Shown here: piece by piece, positions 35,605 to 47,560 of the stretch
Layout: each line of letters begins with the position of its first letter
Position numbering within the stretch: position 1 is the stretch's first letter
From: Zingiber officinale
Taxonomy: Eukaryota > Streptophyta > Magnoliopsida > Zingiberales > Zingiberaceae
Length of the DNA stretch: 64,000 nt
Direction of reading: 5' to 3'
Assembly (NCBI RefSeq): GCF_018446385.1
Contig: NC_056002.1
Coordinates: 11,232,894-11,296,893, forward strand
The notes under the pieces: generated by a model
Told to the model about the DNA's origin: nothing
Databases searched by the model: none
Seen by the model: the letters and a program-made list of their open reading frames with translations, nothing else
Translations under genes and position numbers: made by a program

Positions 35605-35971
35605 GAGAAAATTATGATTTTAGCTTGTAACTTATATTTTTTCAATTTTAATCATGAGTCAATTTATATTTTTAATCCTGTAACTTATAATATTTTTCAA
35701 TTTTAATTTTTTTTCTCTAGAATTGAAATTTTTTAAGGTAAAATGATGAGTTGTAAATTGAATTTGGAGATTTTGATTTTTTATAACCCATGTGTTTTTT
35801 ATATTCCAACCACAAAGTAGATATTTTCCGTTGAAAATTTTTAATTTTGGAGAAAAAAATGACTGAAATTGAAAAATATTACAAGTTACAAGACTAAGAA
35901 CGTAAATTAACTTATAACATGACTAAAATTGAAAAAGATCCAAGTTACAGGACTGGAAATATAATTTTCTC
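35605..35971. mobile_element. Mutator-type MITE
   Basis: A 367-bp palindromic element with arms of about 115 bp. The ends are GAGAAAATTATGATTTTAGC and, on the opposite strand, GAGAAAATTATATTTCCAGT. It is flanked by a perfect 9-bp repeat ATATTTTTA (35596-35604 and 35972-35980), the target-duplication size of Mutator elements. Inside, CTTGTAACTT and TTTTTCAATTTTA motifs recur. It has no coding capacity and lies about 340 bp upstream of the CYP40 start codon. Confidence 0.85.
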
Positions 35972-36234
35972 ATATTTTTATTCCAACAGTGTAAAGTAAT
36001 TATACAGCTAGTGTAATCTTTTATATTTTTCGTAATAATCTTTTATCTTTTTCTATTTAATGTTATTAATTACACACAGAAAGTATTTTTATCTTAATTT
36101 CTTTATATTTAATGATAGATAGAGTATTGTTCTTTATTTTTTCTTCCCCTTATTAAATATCTTAATCTTTTTCTTTTTTTTTTTTTTATTATTTTATCGA
36201 TTTATTACTAATATGTACGATGTCAATGTCATAC
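35972..36234. other. AT-rich gap
   Basis: Nothing was recognised between the MITE and the first Gypsy LTR remnant. Confidence 0.4.
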
Positions 36235-36469
36235 CTTGAGCCGGACGGGTGGCTCACTCGGCCCGATCTCTTGCCGACTGGGCTGATCATACGCTGGTTC
36301 ATCCAGACAGCCGGTCAGATAGTGGTTCCTCTGATCGACCGATATAGCCTTTTCCCGCTCAGGTCGTGCGGACAAGTCTTGCTTATATCTTAGTGTTGAT
36401 CGCCTTGACTTTGACCTACACCGTGACAATTGACCCATGCCAGGTAGACTCCTCCTTATCACTGCATCA
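36235..36469 (-). repeat. partial 3' LTR of element A
   Basis: On the minus strand it starts TGATGCAGTGATAAGG directly after a polypurine tract (GAGGGGGAGACTTA). This parallels TGATCCGGTAATAAGG in the solo LTR at 15334. Only about 235 bp is present, against about 800 bp for the related LTRs. Confidence 0.6.
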
Positions 36470-37520
36470 TAAGTCTCCCCCTCAAGTCTAGTTGAAAGAC
36501 GCTGCAAGTTCAACTGACTGGACAAGTGGTGCCTTAGGCAATTTTCAAGTCCGAGCAGACTGTTCTCGTCCGATCGGACAGTGCTCGGTCCTTAATTGCC
36601 GATTGACTCATAAGCCAACGCCACTCGAGTTCATTTTGTCGTTGCCAAGTTCAACCTTATGATCCATTCTTCGCGCCGATCGGGGCGATGAGCAGCAACA
36701 CCTGGCAAATTATCGTCCTCTCCTTGCGCTTTCTTGGGCGAGCGCGGTCTCGACTGACGTCATCTAAATTTCTCGAAGACCGTGCAAATCCTTGATAATT
36801 ATGGTCGAGCACACGAACATACCTTTTAATTAAGTGACTTAAATGTTGCCCGATGACCGAAGGACACGTGTCTCACACTGCCGCCGCACGCTCGATGTGG
36901 TAGGCGGATATCCGCTTGCGACGCGACATACGCCTTTTCAAATTCAACGGTTGGATTTGCTTCTAGGTTTTCATAATTCTGGATCAGACGATTGAGGTTG
37001 ACCGACCGCGAGGTTTATAACCCTCGCGTGTGTCATCGTAAAGTTCATTTCATGTGCCTTCGTCTTTGAGCTTCATGTCGACTCCTTGCTTCTTCTTCCT
37101 CTCCGACGACTGTTTCTGTAAGCTTCCATTTCCTCACTCCAATTTTGTCGTTGTTCTTAGCGTTCTCTCTGTCAATCGAACTTTCTCGTTGTTTCCTGTC
37201 GACCTTTGTTTTCTATGGCAAGCTCCTTGCAACCTCTCATCTTCGTCCCTAAGCTCTGGTACACGTCCATCGAGTCCAAGTTTGGCAGAGGCGACGCTGA
37301 GAGCTTGAGAGCCTCTTTTGAAATTCCACCTGGTTATCAAATCGGCCTTCCTTCGGCCTTCGACCATCCGAACGATTTGCCTCCGAGTTTTGTATTTAGG
37401 GACCAATTTACCATCGGTCTGCGATTCCCTGTCCACCCCTTCTTTTCAGCAGTCTATAAATACTTTCTTATTTCTCTCCACCAATTAGTCCTGAATTCCT
37501 TTAGGTTGCTATGTGGGGTT

Positions 37521-39033
37521 TGTTAGGACCAAAAGTAGCTAGAGGGGGGGGGGTGAATAGCTCGTCGCGTTCGCTCGGTGCTTGGCGTTGATTGTTTCTT
37601 CAAGAATATGCAGCGGAAAATACAGAAACAAATACACCCACGCTAACACTAGGATTTTACTTGGTATCCACCTCCAAAGGAGGTGACTAATCCAAGGATC
37701 CACACCACGCACGCACCCTCCACTATGAAACACTCCTTTTCGGTAACTACCGAGGGCGGAGAAGCCCTACAAGACTCTCAGTACAAGAAGAAAGGAAAGG
37801 GAAACAAAATACAAGCACAAAGCTTACAATGAATGCAGAAAACCCTAACCCTAGCTTCTCTTCTTGCCTTTGATCCGCCTCTTGACTCGGAGAGCTTCCA
37901 AGAACCTTCAAGAACCTTCACGAGCTGGCGAGAGCTCTGGAGTGAATCGATGAAAAGCGATGCCGCAGCCATCGACGCCTGCAGCTATAAACGACATTAA
38001 CGGTCGGATCCCGATCGATTCGAATATTCCCAATCGATCGGGAGGCTTTGGATCGATCCACGGATCGATCCGAGCGCCTGTTCTGAACGAACCACGGATC
38101 GATCCACGGATCGATCCGGCGCTTATCGCGGAGGGCCCCCAATCGATCCATCGATCGATTGGGACCTCTGATCGATCCACGGATCGATCCGAGTCTCTGA
38201 GGGACAGTCGGATCGATCCACCGATCGATCCAGCGCTGGATCGATCCATCGATCGATCCAAAGACTTGATTTTGTCCAAACCAAGTCCTAAACCTCTCAA
38301 ACCAACATCCGGTCAACTTGAACTGTTGGTATGTCATGCCTAGCATCTAGTCACTCCCTTGACCTGCTAGGACTCCCTTACCAAGTGTCCGGTCAATCCC
38401 TTTGACCCACTTGGACTTTTCTCTGTGCCAAGTATCCGGTCAATCCCTTTGACCTACTTGGACTTTTCTTTCATGCCAAGTATCCAGTCAATCCTTTGAC
38501 CTACTTGGACTTCCCAACACCAGATGTCCGATCATCCTTGATCCATCTGGATTTTCCCTTGCCTGGCTTCACTCACCAGGACTTTCACCTAGCTTCACTC
38601 ACTAGGGTTTTCCATCTGCCTAGCTTCACTCACTAGGACTTTCACCTGGCTTCACTCACCAGGATTTTCCATCTGCCTAGCTTCACTCACTAGGACTTTC
38701 ACCTGGCTTCACTCACCAGGATTTCCATCTGCCTAGCTTCACTCACTAGGACTTTCACCTGGCTTCACTCACCAGGATTTCCATCTGCCTAGCTTCACTC
38801 ACTAGGACTTTCACCTGGCTTCACTCACCAGGATTTTTCATCTGCCTAGCTTCACTCACTAGGACTTCCTTCTGCCTAACATCCCAGTTAGGACTTCCCA
38901 GTCAAGTATCCGGTCAACCTTGACCTACTTGACTCTTCTTCAATTAACATCTTATTGTCAAACATCTAAACCCAAACCAAGACTCAGCTTGGTCAAACAG
39001 GTCAACCTTGACCTGAGGGATGTTGCACCAACA
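37521..39033 (-). repeat. 3' LTR of element C
   Basis: On the minus strand it begins TGTTGGTGCAACATCCC and ends GGTCCTAACA. It contains a cluster of short palindromes (about 38011-38261) and a tandem array with CTTCACTCACTAGGACTTTC units (about 38562-38880). Confidence 0.9.
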
Positions 39034-41443
39034 ATCTCCCCCTTTTTGATGTTTGACAATACCACAATAACACTTACAATCCCATATGTAAGTTAGGCTA
39101 ATCCCATAACCTCCTTCTTCATGCCACTAGGTAATGAAAGCATAAATTAAGCTCTTCATTCTCCCCCTAAGAGGGCAAACTCCCTCTAGGTAATGAAAGC
39201 CTAACTTACTCCCTTTCATGAGTCCTTTCATTCTCCCCCTATGACCTTCCCATAGGTAATGAAGGCCTAAACTTAACCATACATTCTCCCCCTATTGGCA
39301 CACATCAACCCATCGTTGGACACACATCAACCTATGCTCCAATTCTGGGCACACTTCCAACAAATCCATTTGTTGAAGACTCTCCCCCTGAAGAGTTGCT
39401 CATCGTGATCACAACTTCACTCATTGTGATCACCCGATAATGAGATCCCATAACCGTCATTATCACCTTAACTTCTCCCTCAATGTTGACAAATACCCAA
39501 CCTTGAGCATTTTCAACCACTTGAGTGTCCACTTGAAATAATGAGGATATCCACTCCCCATTTCTCCCCATTTCAAGTTTAAATGCTCAACCTTGAGCAA
39601 GTTCACAACAGAAGGTTAACCACCTTCCAAGGTTCATGAAAAATAATTGTCATGTCTTTAAAGAGTCCCTCCCCCTAAAGACATGGTGGTAACTTCTGTC
39701 ATTGCACCAACAATGACTTGGAATCCCTAAAACATTAGGAAACCCAAATTTAGAAGTTTTGAGGTTCAAATATTCAAAATTTGAAACAACCTCAACCTAA
39801 ACTTCTACTTAGTCTTCCTTAACCAATCCATCATTGTTTTCGCATGAAAACACCCTTTTTATGGATACAAATGTATTTTTAGGGGTTTGGAATGGTTACC
39901 TAGACTCAAAGAGGTTCAAAGATGCTGAAATCAAACCTTCCCAGCCAAAATCAGCAACTTGGATCGATTGGAGTTGGGTTCCAATCGATTGAACCTTTCT
40001 GAATCGATCCACTGATCGATTCAGACTCCCTGGATCGATCGGCTGATCGATCCAGCGAGCTTCTGCTCGCGGGAATTGCCGTTTGAATCGATCCATGGAT
40101 CGATTCAGGAACTCCAATCGATCCATGGATCGATCGGAGCTCTGATAGTTGCTGAAATTCCATTTCAGTCAACTTCAGAAACCCCTAGAAAATTCTACAA
40201 AAATCCAAAAACTATGAAATTTCGTGTAGACATTATTTAGGGCGTTTACAATCACGGAAAAATAGTTTTCTATGAAAATACTTCATATTTTCAAAGATTG
40301 ACACAAACTTGAAAACTTGCAAAAACTTTAGTGTTTCTCTTCAAGTTTGTGTCTAACTATTCAATGGTGATTACTATCAAAAGATAGCCTTCACCAAGGT
40401 TTTCCAAAAACATTTTAAAAACATTTTCAAAACCAATATCCCATCACATTCCTTGGGCTTAATGCACATGACTTGTACATTAGCTTTCCCAATGATGGGG
40501 AAACACATAACTATGTGTTTTGATGAATTTAAAACTCAAAGGAATGCACTAAATCAACATCTTGAGTTTTGTTCATCATCCTAACATCTCACTTGTATCT
40601 AATGTGCACTAAAACACATACAAGTCACCTTATAGTCTTTGTGAGATGTAGATTTTGGTTTTACCCTAATCTAGGGATCATGCATATCTATCTAGGCATT
40701 TTAGAGATATTAGACATCCACCTAGGATGTCACTTGTTAATAAGTGTTGTTAAATTCTATTTGTCCTTAATTACAAGGAATTAAACTAATGCATGATAAT
40801 GTTATGGCATACATCAAAATAAAATAACTTTCAAAAGAAAGATTCCTATAACTACATGATGTATGAATGTCATGACATGGTATTTTTGAGTTTTTCATAG
40901 TAAAACATGAATGCAAAAATAGACATGATGTCATGGCATGTGATAGGCAAACAATCATGGCAAGATTTAGCATAAATAAAATATACCTAGATTAACTATC
41001 TAAGTATCCTTAAAGTCTTAGCTAAACTTACAACTTAAACCTAGATTGCCCTAAAGTGCTTCAAGAGAATGCCAAAACCTAAATTGGCATTTCTAATTTC
41101 CTTGATTTAATGTATGCCAATTGAAAATAAACATGTCCTCAAATGTTGGCATATTCCATTTTTCCTCAAGAGTGATTACATAAATCAAGGCCCGGATTGC
41201 CTTAAATTTCCAAGAGAATACCAATATCCCAACTTGGTATTTCTCAAGGTTTTCCAAATTTGTGCCATTTAAGATAAAATCAACTTTTCACCATTAGGCA
41301 CATTTTACTCTTTCAATGAGTAAATAATAATTCCATTTCATTTTCAAAGGTTAACAAAAACCTTGAAAATGCTCCTTGAGTGTCAATTTCCTCAAAGTTG
41401 GGTTAACTACCCTTCTAATAGGAGTTGACACTCTCTAACCCAT
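39034..41443. other. non-coding interior of element C
   Basis: No reading frame with recognisable retroviral enzyme motifs was seen on either strand. A second cluster of GATCGATC-type palindromes lies at about 39957-40140. The rest is AT-rich with many short repeats of the CCTAGATT and CAAAACTT type. Confidence 0.6.
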
Positions 41444-43225
41444 CTATGGGGTAGAGAAGATGCTCCTAGGAACCCAACACCTATTGGTGCTCCTTGGATG
41501 CTCTAGGTACTCACTAGGGATAACTTCCCTATATACCTTCCTAGTGACCTTGTTGGGCTTCTTAGAAGCCTTGGTCACATTTTCTAGGTCAACTCTAGGG
41601 ATAGCCTCCCTTGTAACCTTGTTCGTGACTTTCTTAGACTTCTTAGAAGTCTTAGTCACTTTGGTTGCAAAGATACTTCTAGGGATATCTTCCCTTGTAT
41701 CCTTGACTTGACCTCTAGACTTAGGGTTCGTTCCATAACTATATGGAACCCTATGATAACTAGGCACATCCTTCTTAGCTTTTGGTTTGTATCCCAAACC
41801 TTTATGGCCATTGGATGGCTTTGATTTTCCTAAACCTAAGTTATGCTCACGTTGCCCTAATAGGATATTTTCCATCATTTTTAGGGTCTTCTCCATTTTA
41901 TCAAGTCTTGACCTCAAGACTTGATTTTCTCTCACTAAGTCCTTAGTATTTGTTCCATGAGCATTTTTGTTTCTAGGCTTGTATCTTAAATCCTTAGAGT
42001 TATCGCCTAGGTTTTTACCTACATTCCTAGCCTTAGGGATAGTAGTTTTGGCATGTAGGGCCACATGCTTTTCCTTAAATCCCTCATGCTTCCTATTCTT
42101 ATGGTAAATCGCATTAAAATGATAAAAATTTGACCTAGCATGCTTTTTACCATTTTGCAAGGGAATAGGCTCAATGAAAGTTACCTTCCTTTTTACCTTG
42201 GAGGCTCCCCCTTGACTGGTACCTCCTTGAGCCGTGACCACCTTCTTCCCCTTGGGGCATTGACTTCGGTAATGCCCTTTTTGGTTGCAAGAAAAGCACA
42301 CAATGTGCTCCTTGCTCCTTTTTATTCCGGGGATGGTCTCCTTGGGCTTCGCCTTGCCCTTTTGTGCCACTTGGCCCTTCTTCTTGACCAATTTAGGGCA
42401 CTTGCTCTTGTAGTGCCCATGTTCCCTACACTCAAAGCATATAATATGATTTTTACTTTTAATTGAAATATTTATACCTTTGCTTGTAGGGGTGGCATCT
42501 TTCCCTTTGGATCCGGAGGTAGAAGCTTCCTCTTGATCCGATCTTGATTCTCCTCCATTTGATTTTTCTTGATTCGTGGAGGTAGAAGCTTCTTCTTCAA
42601 TCTCTTCATCTCTTGACCTGGATGTAGAAGCTTCTCCTTCTTCTTGATCCGGTGTCACCAAGGATTGCTCCCCCTCAATCCTAGAGGTGGAGGCTTCATC
42701 ATCTTGAATATGAAACAAGGAGTATGCTCCCTCCTTGTTCCCTTCGTTGCATTCCCTTGAGGATGAAGCTTCTTGGATCTCCTCTTTTTCGGAGGTTGAG
42801 CATCTCTCAACCTCGGAGCCCTCCTCTTGGTCTTGCTCCAAAGAGTCACCCTCTCTGGATATTTCTTGCTCTTGTACAGTGGAGGGGATCTCTTCATGAA
42901 GCTTGGCCAATTTGCTCCATAGTTCCTTTGCATCTTCAAATTCTCCAATTTTGCAGAGGATGGTGCTTGGCAATAAATTGACCAAAAGCTTGGTCACTTT
43001 GTCATTGGCCTCGCACCTTTGGACTTGCTCTTGGCTCCACTTGCTCCTTTTGAGTACTTTGCCCTTGGAATTTGTGGGAGCTTCAAAACCTTCCATAAGA
43101 GCAAACCATTGCTCTATCTCCATCATAAGAAAATTTTCGATTCTTGATTTCCAAGAATCGAAGCTTGTAGATGAATATGGTGGAGCCACCCTTGTATCAA
43201 ATCCAAGTCCATCTTGGAATTGCAT
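41444..43225 (-). mobile_element. gag frame of element C
   Basis: The 593-codon frame begins MQFQDGLGFDTRVAPPYSST and includes the gag-like core WKSRIENFLMMEIEQWFALM and FEDAKELWSKLAKLHEE. It has an acidic serine- and glutamate-rich middle and two CCHC zinc knuckles (CFECREHGHYKSKC and CFSCNQKGHYRSQC). The C-terminal part is lysine-rich and basic. The paired knuckles and long acidic linker fit SIRE-type Copia gag. The frame looks whole. It would package RNA into virus-like particles if enzymes were supplied by another element. Confidence 0.85.
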
Positions 43226-43345
43226 CTTGAAGTTGAGCTTCTTGAAATCTTTGACTTTTGATGAATTTGCTTCAACTTCTTCACCCTCTAGCTTTTCTTG
43301 TTATACTTGACCCTTCCGGCGATGATTCCGGTGAAGAGCGGTCTC

Positions 43346-43357
43346 GCTCTGATACCA
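43346..43357 (-). other. primer binding site of element C
   Basis: TGGTATCAGAGC, two bases inside the 5' LTR, matches the 3' end of plant initiator tRNA-Met in complement. Confidence 0.9.
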
Positions 43358-43359
43358 CT

Positions 43360-44995
43360 TGTTAGGACCAAAAGTAGCTAGAGGGGGGGGGTGAATAGCT
43401 CGTCGCGTTCGCTCGGTGCTTGGCGTTGATTGTTTCTTCAAGAATATGCAGCGGAAAATACAGAAACAAATACACCCACGCTAACACTAGGATTTTACTT
43501 GGTATCCACCTCCAAAGGAGGTGACTAATCCAAGGATCCACACCACGCACGCACCCTCCACTATGAAACACTCCTTTTCGGTAACTACCGAGGGCGGAGA
43601 AGCCCTACAAGACTCTCAGTACAAGAAGAAAGGAAAGGGAAACAAAATACAAGCACAAAGCTTACAATGAATGCAGAAAACCCTAACCCTAGCTTCTCTT
43701 CTTGCCTTTGATCCGCCTCTTGACTCGGAGAGCTTCCAAGAACCTTCAAGAACTGGCGATCACGAGCTTTGAGAGTGCTGTAGAGGAGCTGGCGAAGATC
43801 TAAGATGAAACGGTAAAGCGATGCCGCAGCCATCGCACGCCTGCAGCTATAAACGACACCAACGGTCGGATCCCGATCGATTCGAATATTCCCAATCGAT
43901 CGGGGAGGCTTTGGATCGATCCACGGATCGATCCAGAGCGCCTCTGTGCTCTGGAAAAACGCCTGAATCGATCCACGGATCGATCCAGCGCTTATCGCGC
44001 GAAGCAGCAGCGTCCCAATCGATCCACTGATCGATTGGGACCTCTGGATCGATCAACGGATCGATCCAGAGGCTCTCTGTTCGCTGGGACAGGTCTGGAT
44101 CGATCCACTGATCGATCCAGAGCCTGGATCGATCCAGAGCCTGGATCGATCCACTGATCGATCCAGCACTTGATTTTTATCCAAACCAAGTCCTAAACCT
44201 CCCAAACCAACATCCGGTCAACCTTGACCTGTTGGTATGTCATGCCTAGCATCTAGTCACTCCCTTGACCTGCTAGGACTCCCTTACCAAGTGTCCGGTC
44301 AATCCCTTTGACCCACTTGGACTTTTCTCTGTGCCAAGTATCCGGTCAATCCCTTTGACCTACTTGGACTCTTCTTTCGTGCCAAGTATCCAGTCAATCC
44401 TTTGACCTACTTGGACTTCCCAGCACCAGATGTCCGATCATCCTTGATCCATCTGGATTTTCCCTTGCCTGGCTTCACTCACCAGGACTTTCACCTAGCT
44501 TCACTCACCAGGATTTTCCATCTGCCTAGCTTCACTCACTAGGACTTTCACCTGGCTTCACTCACCAGGATTTTCCATCTGCCTAGCTTCACTCACTAGG
44601 ACTTTCACCTGGCTTCACTCACCAGGATTTCCATCTGCCTAGCTTCACTCACTAGGACTTTCACCTGGCTTCACTCACTAGGATTTCCATCTGCCTAGCT
44701 TTACTCACTAGGACTTTCACCTGGCTTCACTCACCAGGATTTCCATCTGCCTAGCTTCACTCACTAGGACTTTCACCTGGCTTCACTCACCAGGATTTTC
44801 CATCTGCCTAGCTTCACTCACTAGGACTTCCTTCTGCCTAACATCCCAGTTAGGACTTCCCAGTCAAGTATCCGGTCAACCTTGACCTACTTGACTCTTC
44901 TTCAATTAACATCTTATTGTCAAACATCTAAACCCAAACCAAGACTCAGCTTGGTCAAACAGGTCAACCTTGACCTGAGGGATGTTGCACCAACA
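43360..44995 (-). repeat. 5' LTR of element C
   Basis: It is nearly identical to the 3' LTR except for expansion of the palindrome cluster (about 43871-44166) and the CTTCACTCAC array (about 44468-44840), which accounts for the 120-bp length difference. Confidence 0.9.
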
Positions 44996-47280
44996 GGGTT
45001 GTCATCCTTTTCCGTCTGCACGACATTCCTTTGACCCCCTTAACTCTTCCACTACTTCTACTATCCTAAATTGTCCGAGCCGAAGACCTTCCTCTTCCAA
45101 GCCCAAGTGGGTTTGGTCTTCTTCGATAAGATGCCCTCCTCCAATAAGCATTGGAAGGACTACTATTTTTTTTGTTAAATTCCCCGAGTGGCTCGATTTC
45201 TTGACCGGCTGGCAACTTAAAGTGGCGAACCCGCTGGAACTCAAGAAGTATAGGAGTTGATCGGACTACCTCCATGCGGCTTCACACTTGGCCGGTCAGA
45301 AGTACCACATTCACAAGTTGCTGCATAAGGGAGTCCTCTACGTGTTCGTCTTGAGCCCGATCAACACAAAGCTCCCGTCCAGCCTAGGTATGCTCTCATT
45401 CTTCTCATTCGTTGAATCTAATTGATTTTTCTCCTTTTTTGCAGTTCACATCATGCTAAGGGCGTGTCTGGCTGGCAAGAGCAAACTTACGGACGCAGAG
45501 ATCAATGCTGCGCCCGTAGCCGAACTGGAGAGTCATGGCTTGCAACCAGTCGGCTCGTAAGAAGATCTGCTTGGAGAGAGCGCGGGAGTGCCAGCGCAAG
45601 GGAGTGAAGGGGTGGCCAGCTGGATGGCTACTAGTGAAGCGATGGGCATAGTGAATCCTCCACTAGAACTACTCTCGATGACTCTGGTCGACAGGGCCTC
45701 GAAATCGGCTTCTTCCGAGGAGCCGCTGATCAGCCGAAAGAGGCGCTGTGGGGAGGCCGCCTCCCGATCCGCTTCCTCCGCGATGCGATCCCCATCTAGG
45801 ACCAACCCGCGCCTTCCTTCTGAGTAGGGTGAAACCTCTACGCCTGCTTCTCAAACGGCGGTCATTCCCCATACGTCCCTATCGTCCGATCGAACGCCTT
45901 ACCTATCCGAGCTGCCACAAGGAACCATCTGCGCGCCATCGGTCGCTTTCATACCGCCTCCACTGCCGAAGGCTCAGAAGTCTTACATCCGACCGGCGTA
46001 AACGTCTCAGTCGGTTGGCAAAGCAACTCAGCCTCATCTGCTTTGAGTGGCCGACATCATATAACGACGGTCATCCATCTACCTACGAACGAGTGGCGCG
46101 ACTCCGATAGCGCTAAATCCCGACCCCCCGAGTACCAAATAATTATCCAAGGGCCACTCGCACAGATATGGGCCGACGCCCAAGCTCGAGCGGTGGTCAT
46201 ACCTCCAGGGGTGCTTGCCGACAGTCATACCCAGATGTCCACTGGGGTAAGTATTTTATTTGTATGTTCCTATTTATCATCGCTCAGCCTTAATAAATTT
46301 TTTGCTTCCTCGTAGTATTGGGTAGAAAGTCTCACCATGTGCCAAAGGCTCGCATTTTTGGAGCAAGAAGTTAAACAACTGTGTGCCCTGAGCGGCCAGG
46401 CATCGGCTTCTCAAGCATAGCTAGAGCAAATAAGCACTGAGATGGCTCAAATAAGGGTCGATCTGAGTAAGAGCTCGGAGCAGCTGGAGGCAGAGAAGAG
46501 CAAAGGTGCCAAGCAGACTGCTCAATTGGCTCGGCTTGATAAACATGCCGACTCCTTCGAGTCCAAGATTAACTTGGCCAACACAGGAAGCTCCGAGCCA
46601 TCGAGGACTTAGAGATAAAAAATAAGGAGTTTTGGGTGCTGGCTCAAAACATAAAGGATATGGAGGCCTCGCTAAATGCTGAGAGGGAGAGAAGGTCAGC
46701 CGAACACTCTGCCACGAAGACCCAGCTCATCGCCAAAGATGAAGAGTTAGCCAAGTTGAAGGAAGAGTTGAATGCCTCCTGAACGACCTTAGAGACTTAT
46801 CAGGGAGCCAAGTCGAGCAAATTTGAGCTGCAAAAGAAAGCCTACCTCTGCTAGGACGCTTTCAACGACAGGGTCACCGACCAGGCTCTTCGCCTCTTCA
46901 ACCTCGTGATCAATGGGGCGCTCGACCAACTTAGGGACGGCGGCTACATTCCGGTTACTCTGACCAACAAGGTCATCAGCCGAGACAAGCTGACTAAGTC
47001 GCTACCCGACGATGTTTTAGATTATCTTGAGTGAGCTTGTTCGTGCAAGTTTTGATTTTGCAATTTTTTGAAGTATCAATGAATGATCGTTTGTCCGGCG
47101 AACCCTTGATTATTTGTCCCCTTCTTGTCGTTCGACATTTTTGGTTCAACTTGCATTTAGTTCATGCATAGTCGCGCAAACTTGAGCAAATTTGAGAGTT
47201 GCTTATACCCCTTAGTGCGGCTTTGTGATCTTCCTATCGACAATGGGCTATCTGTCTTCATAGCCGATGGATCAGTTCCG

Positions 47281-47560
47281 GGTTTAAGGTCGTCGTTCGA
47301 CTGTTGATGGCGATAAGGGTTTAAGATCACCACTCTATCGTTGATGACGACAAAGGTTTAAGGTCGCCCCTCTACCGTTGATGGCAACAAGGGTTTAAGG
47401 TCGCCGCTCGACCATTGATGTCAACAAGGGTTTAAGGTTGTCGCTCGACCATTATGACAATAAGGGTTTAAGGTCACTGCTCGACTGTTGATGGCGACAA
47501 GAGTTTAAGGTCGCTGCTCGACCATTGATGTCGATAAGGGTTTAAGGTCACCGCTCAACC
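47281..47560. repeat. 37-bp tandem array in element A
   Basis: About 7.5 imperfect units, each starting GGTTTAAGGTCGC.GCTCGA, spaced 36-38 bp. It lies between the aORF end and the pol remnants. Confidence 0.85.

Larger units (their letters stand above)
37521..44995 (-). mobile_element. SIRE-like Copia element C with gag only (TR-GAG type)
   Basis: Complete insertion with LTRs at both ends (3' LTR 37521-39033, 5' LTR 43360-44995). It has the perfect 5-bp target duplication GGGTT (37516-37520 and 44996-45000). A primer binding site TGGTATCAGAGC complementary to initiator tRNA-Met lies at 43346-43357, and a polypurine tract at 39034-39051. The 4.3-kb interior holds one long gag frame but no protease, integrase or reverse transcriptase that I can find, so it would depend on enzymes from a partner element. 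The LTRs are very similar apart from repeat-number differences, which suggests a fairly young insertion. The element otherwise looks whole. Confidence 0.9.
37206..47036 (+). other. antisense ORF region (aORF) of Gypsy element A, interrupted by element C
   Basis: This belongs to the fossil retroelement and is read opposite to its pol genes. The first part (about 37206-37515 and 45001-45387) and a central low-complexity part match the putative gypsy-type transposase-like domain (PF04195-type) often annotated in plants. The last part (about 46316-47036) is coiled-coil-like. GT-AG intron-like gaps lie at 45388-45444 and 46247-46315, at the same places as in element B. A TTTATAA motif lies near 37015, upstream of the first ATG. 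It is broken and not expected to give protein. Confidence 0.65.

Noticed and set aside
37918-38346. Repetitive SIDRSIDRS-like proteins in LTR C
   Set aside because: They arise from the GATCGATC palindrome cluster and read similarly in several frames, so they are not genes.
38562-38880. CRISPR-like regular repeats
   Set aside because: Units and spacers are both repeated and the context is a plant LTR, so it is a tandem array.
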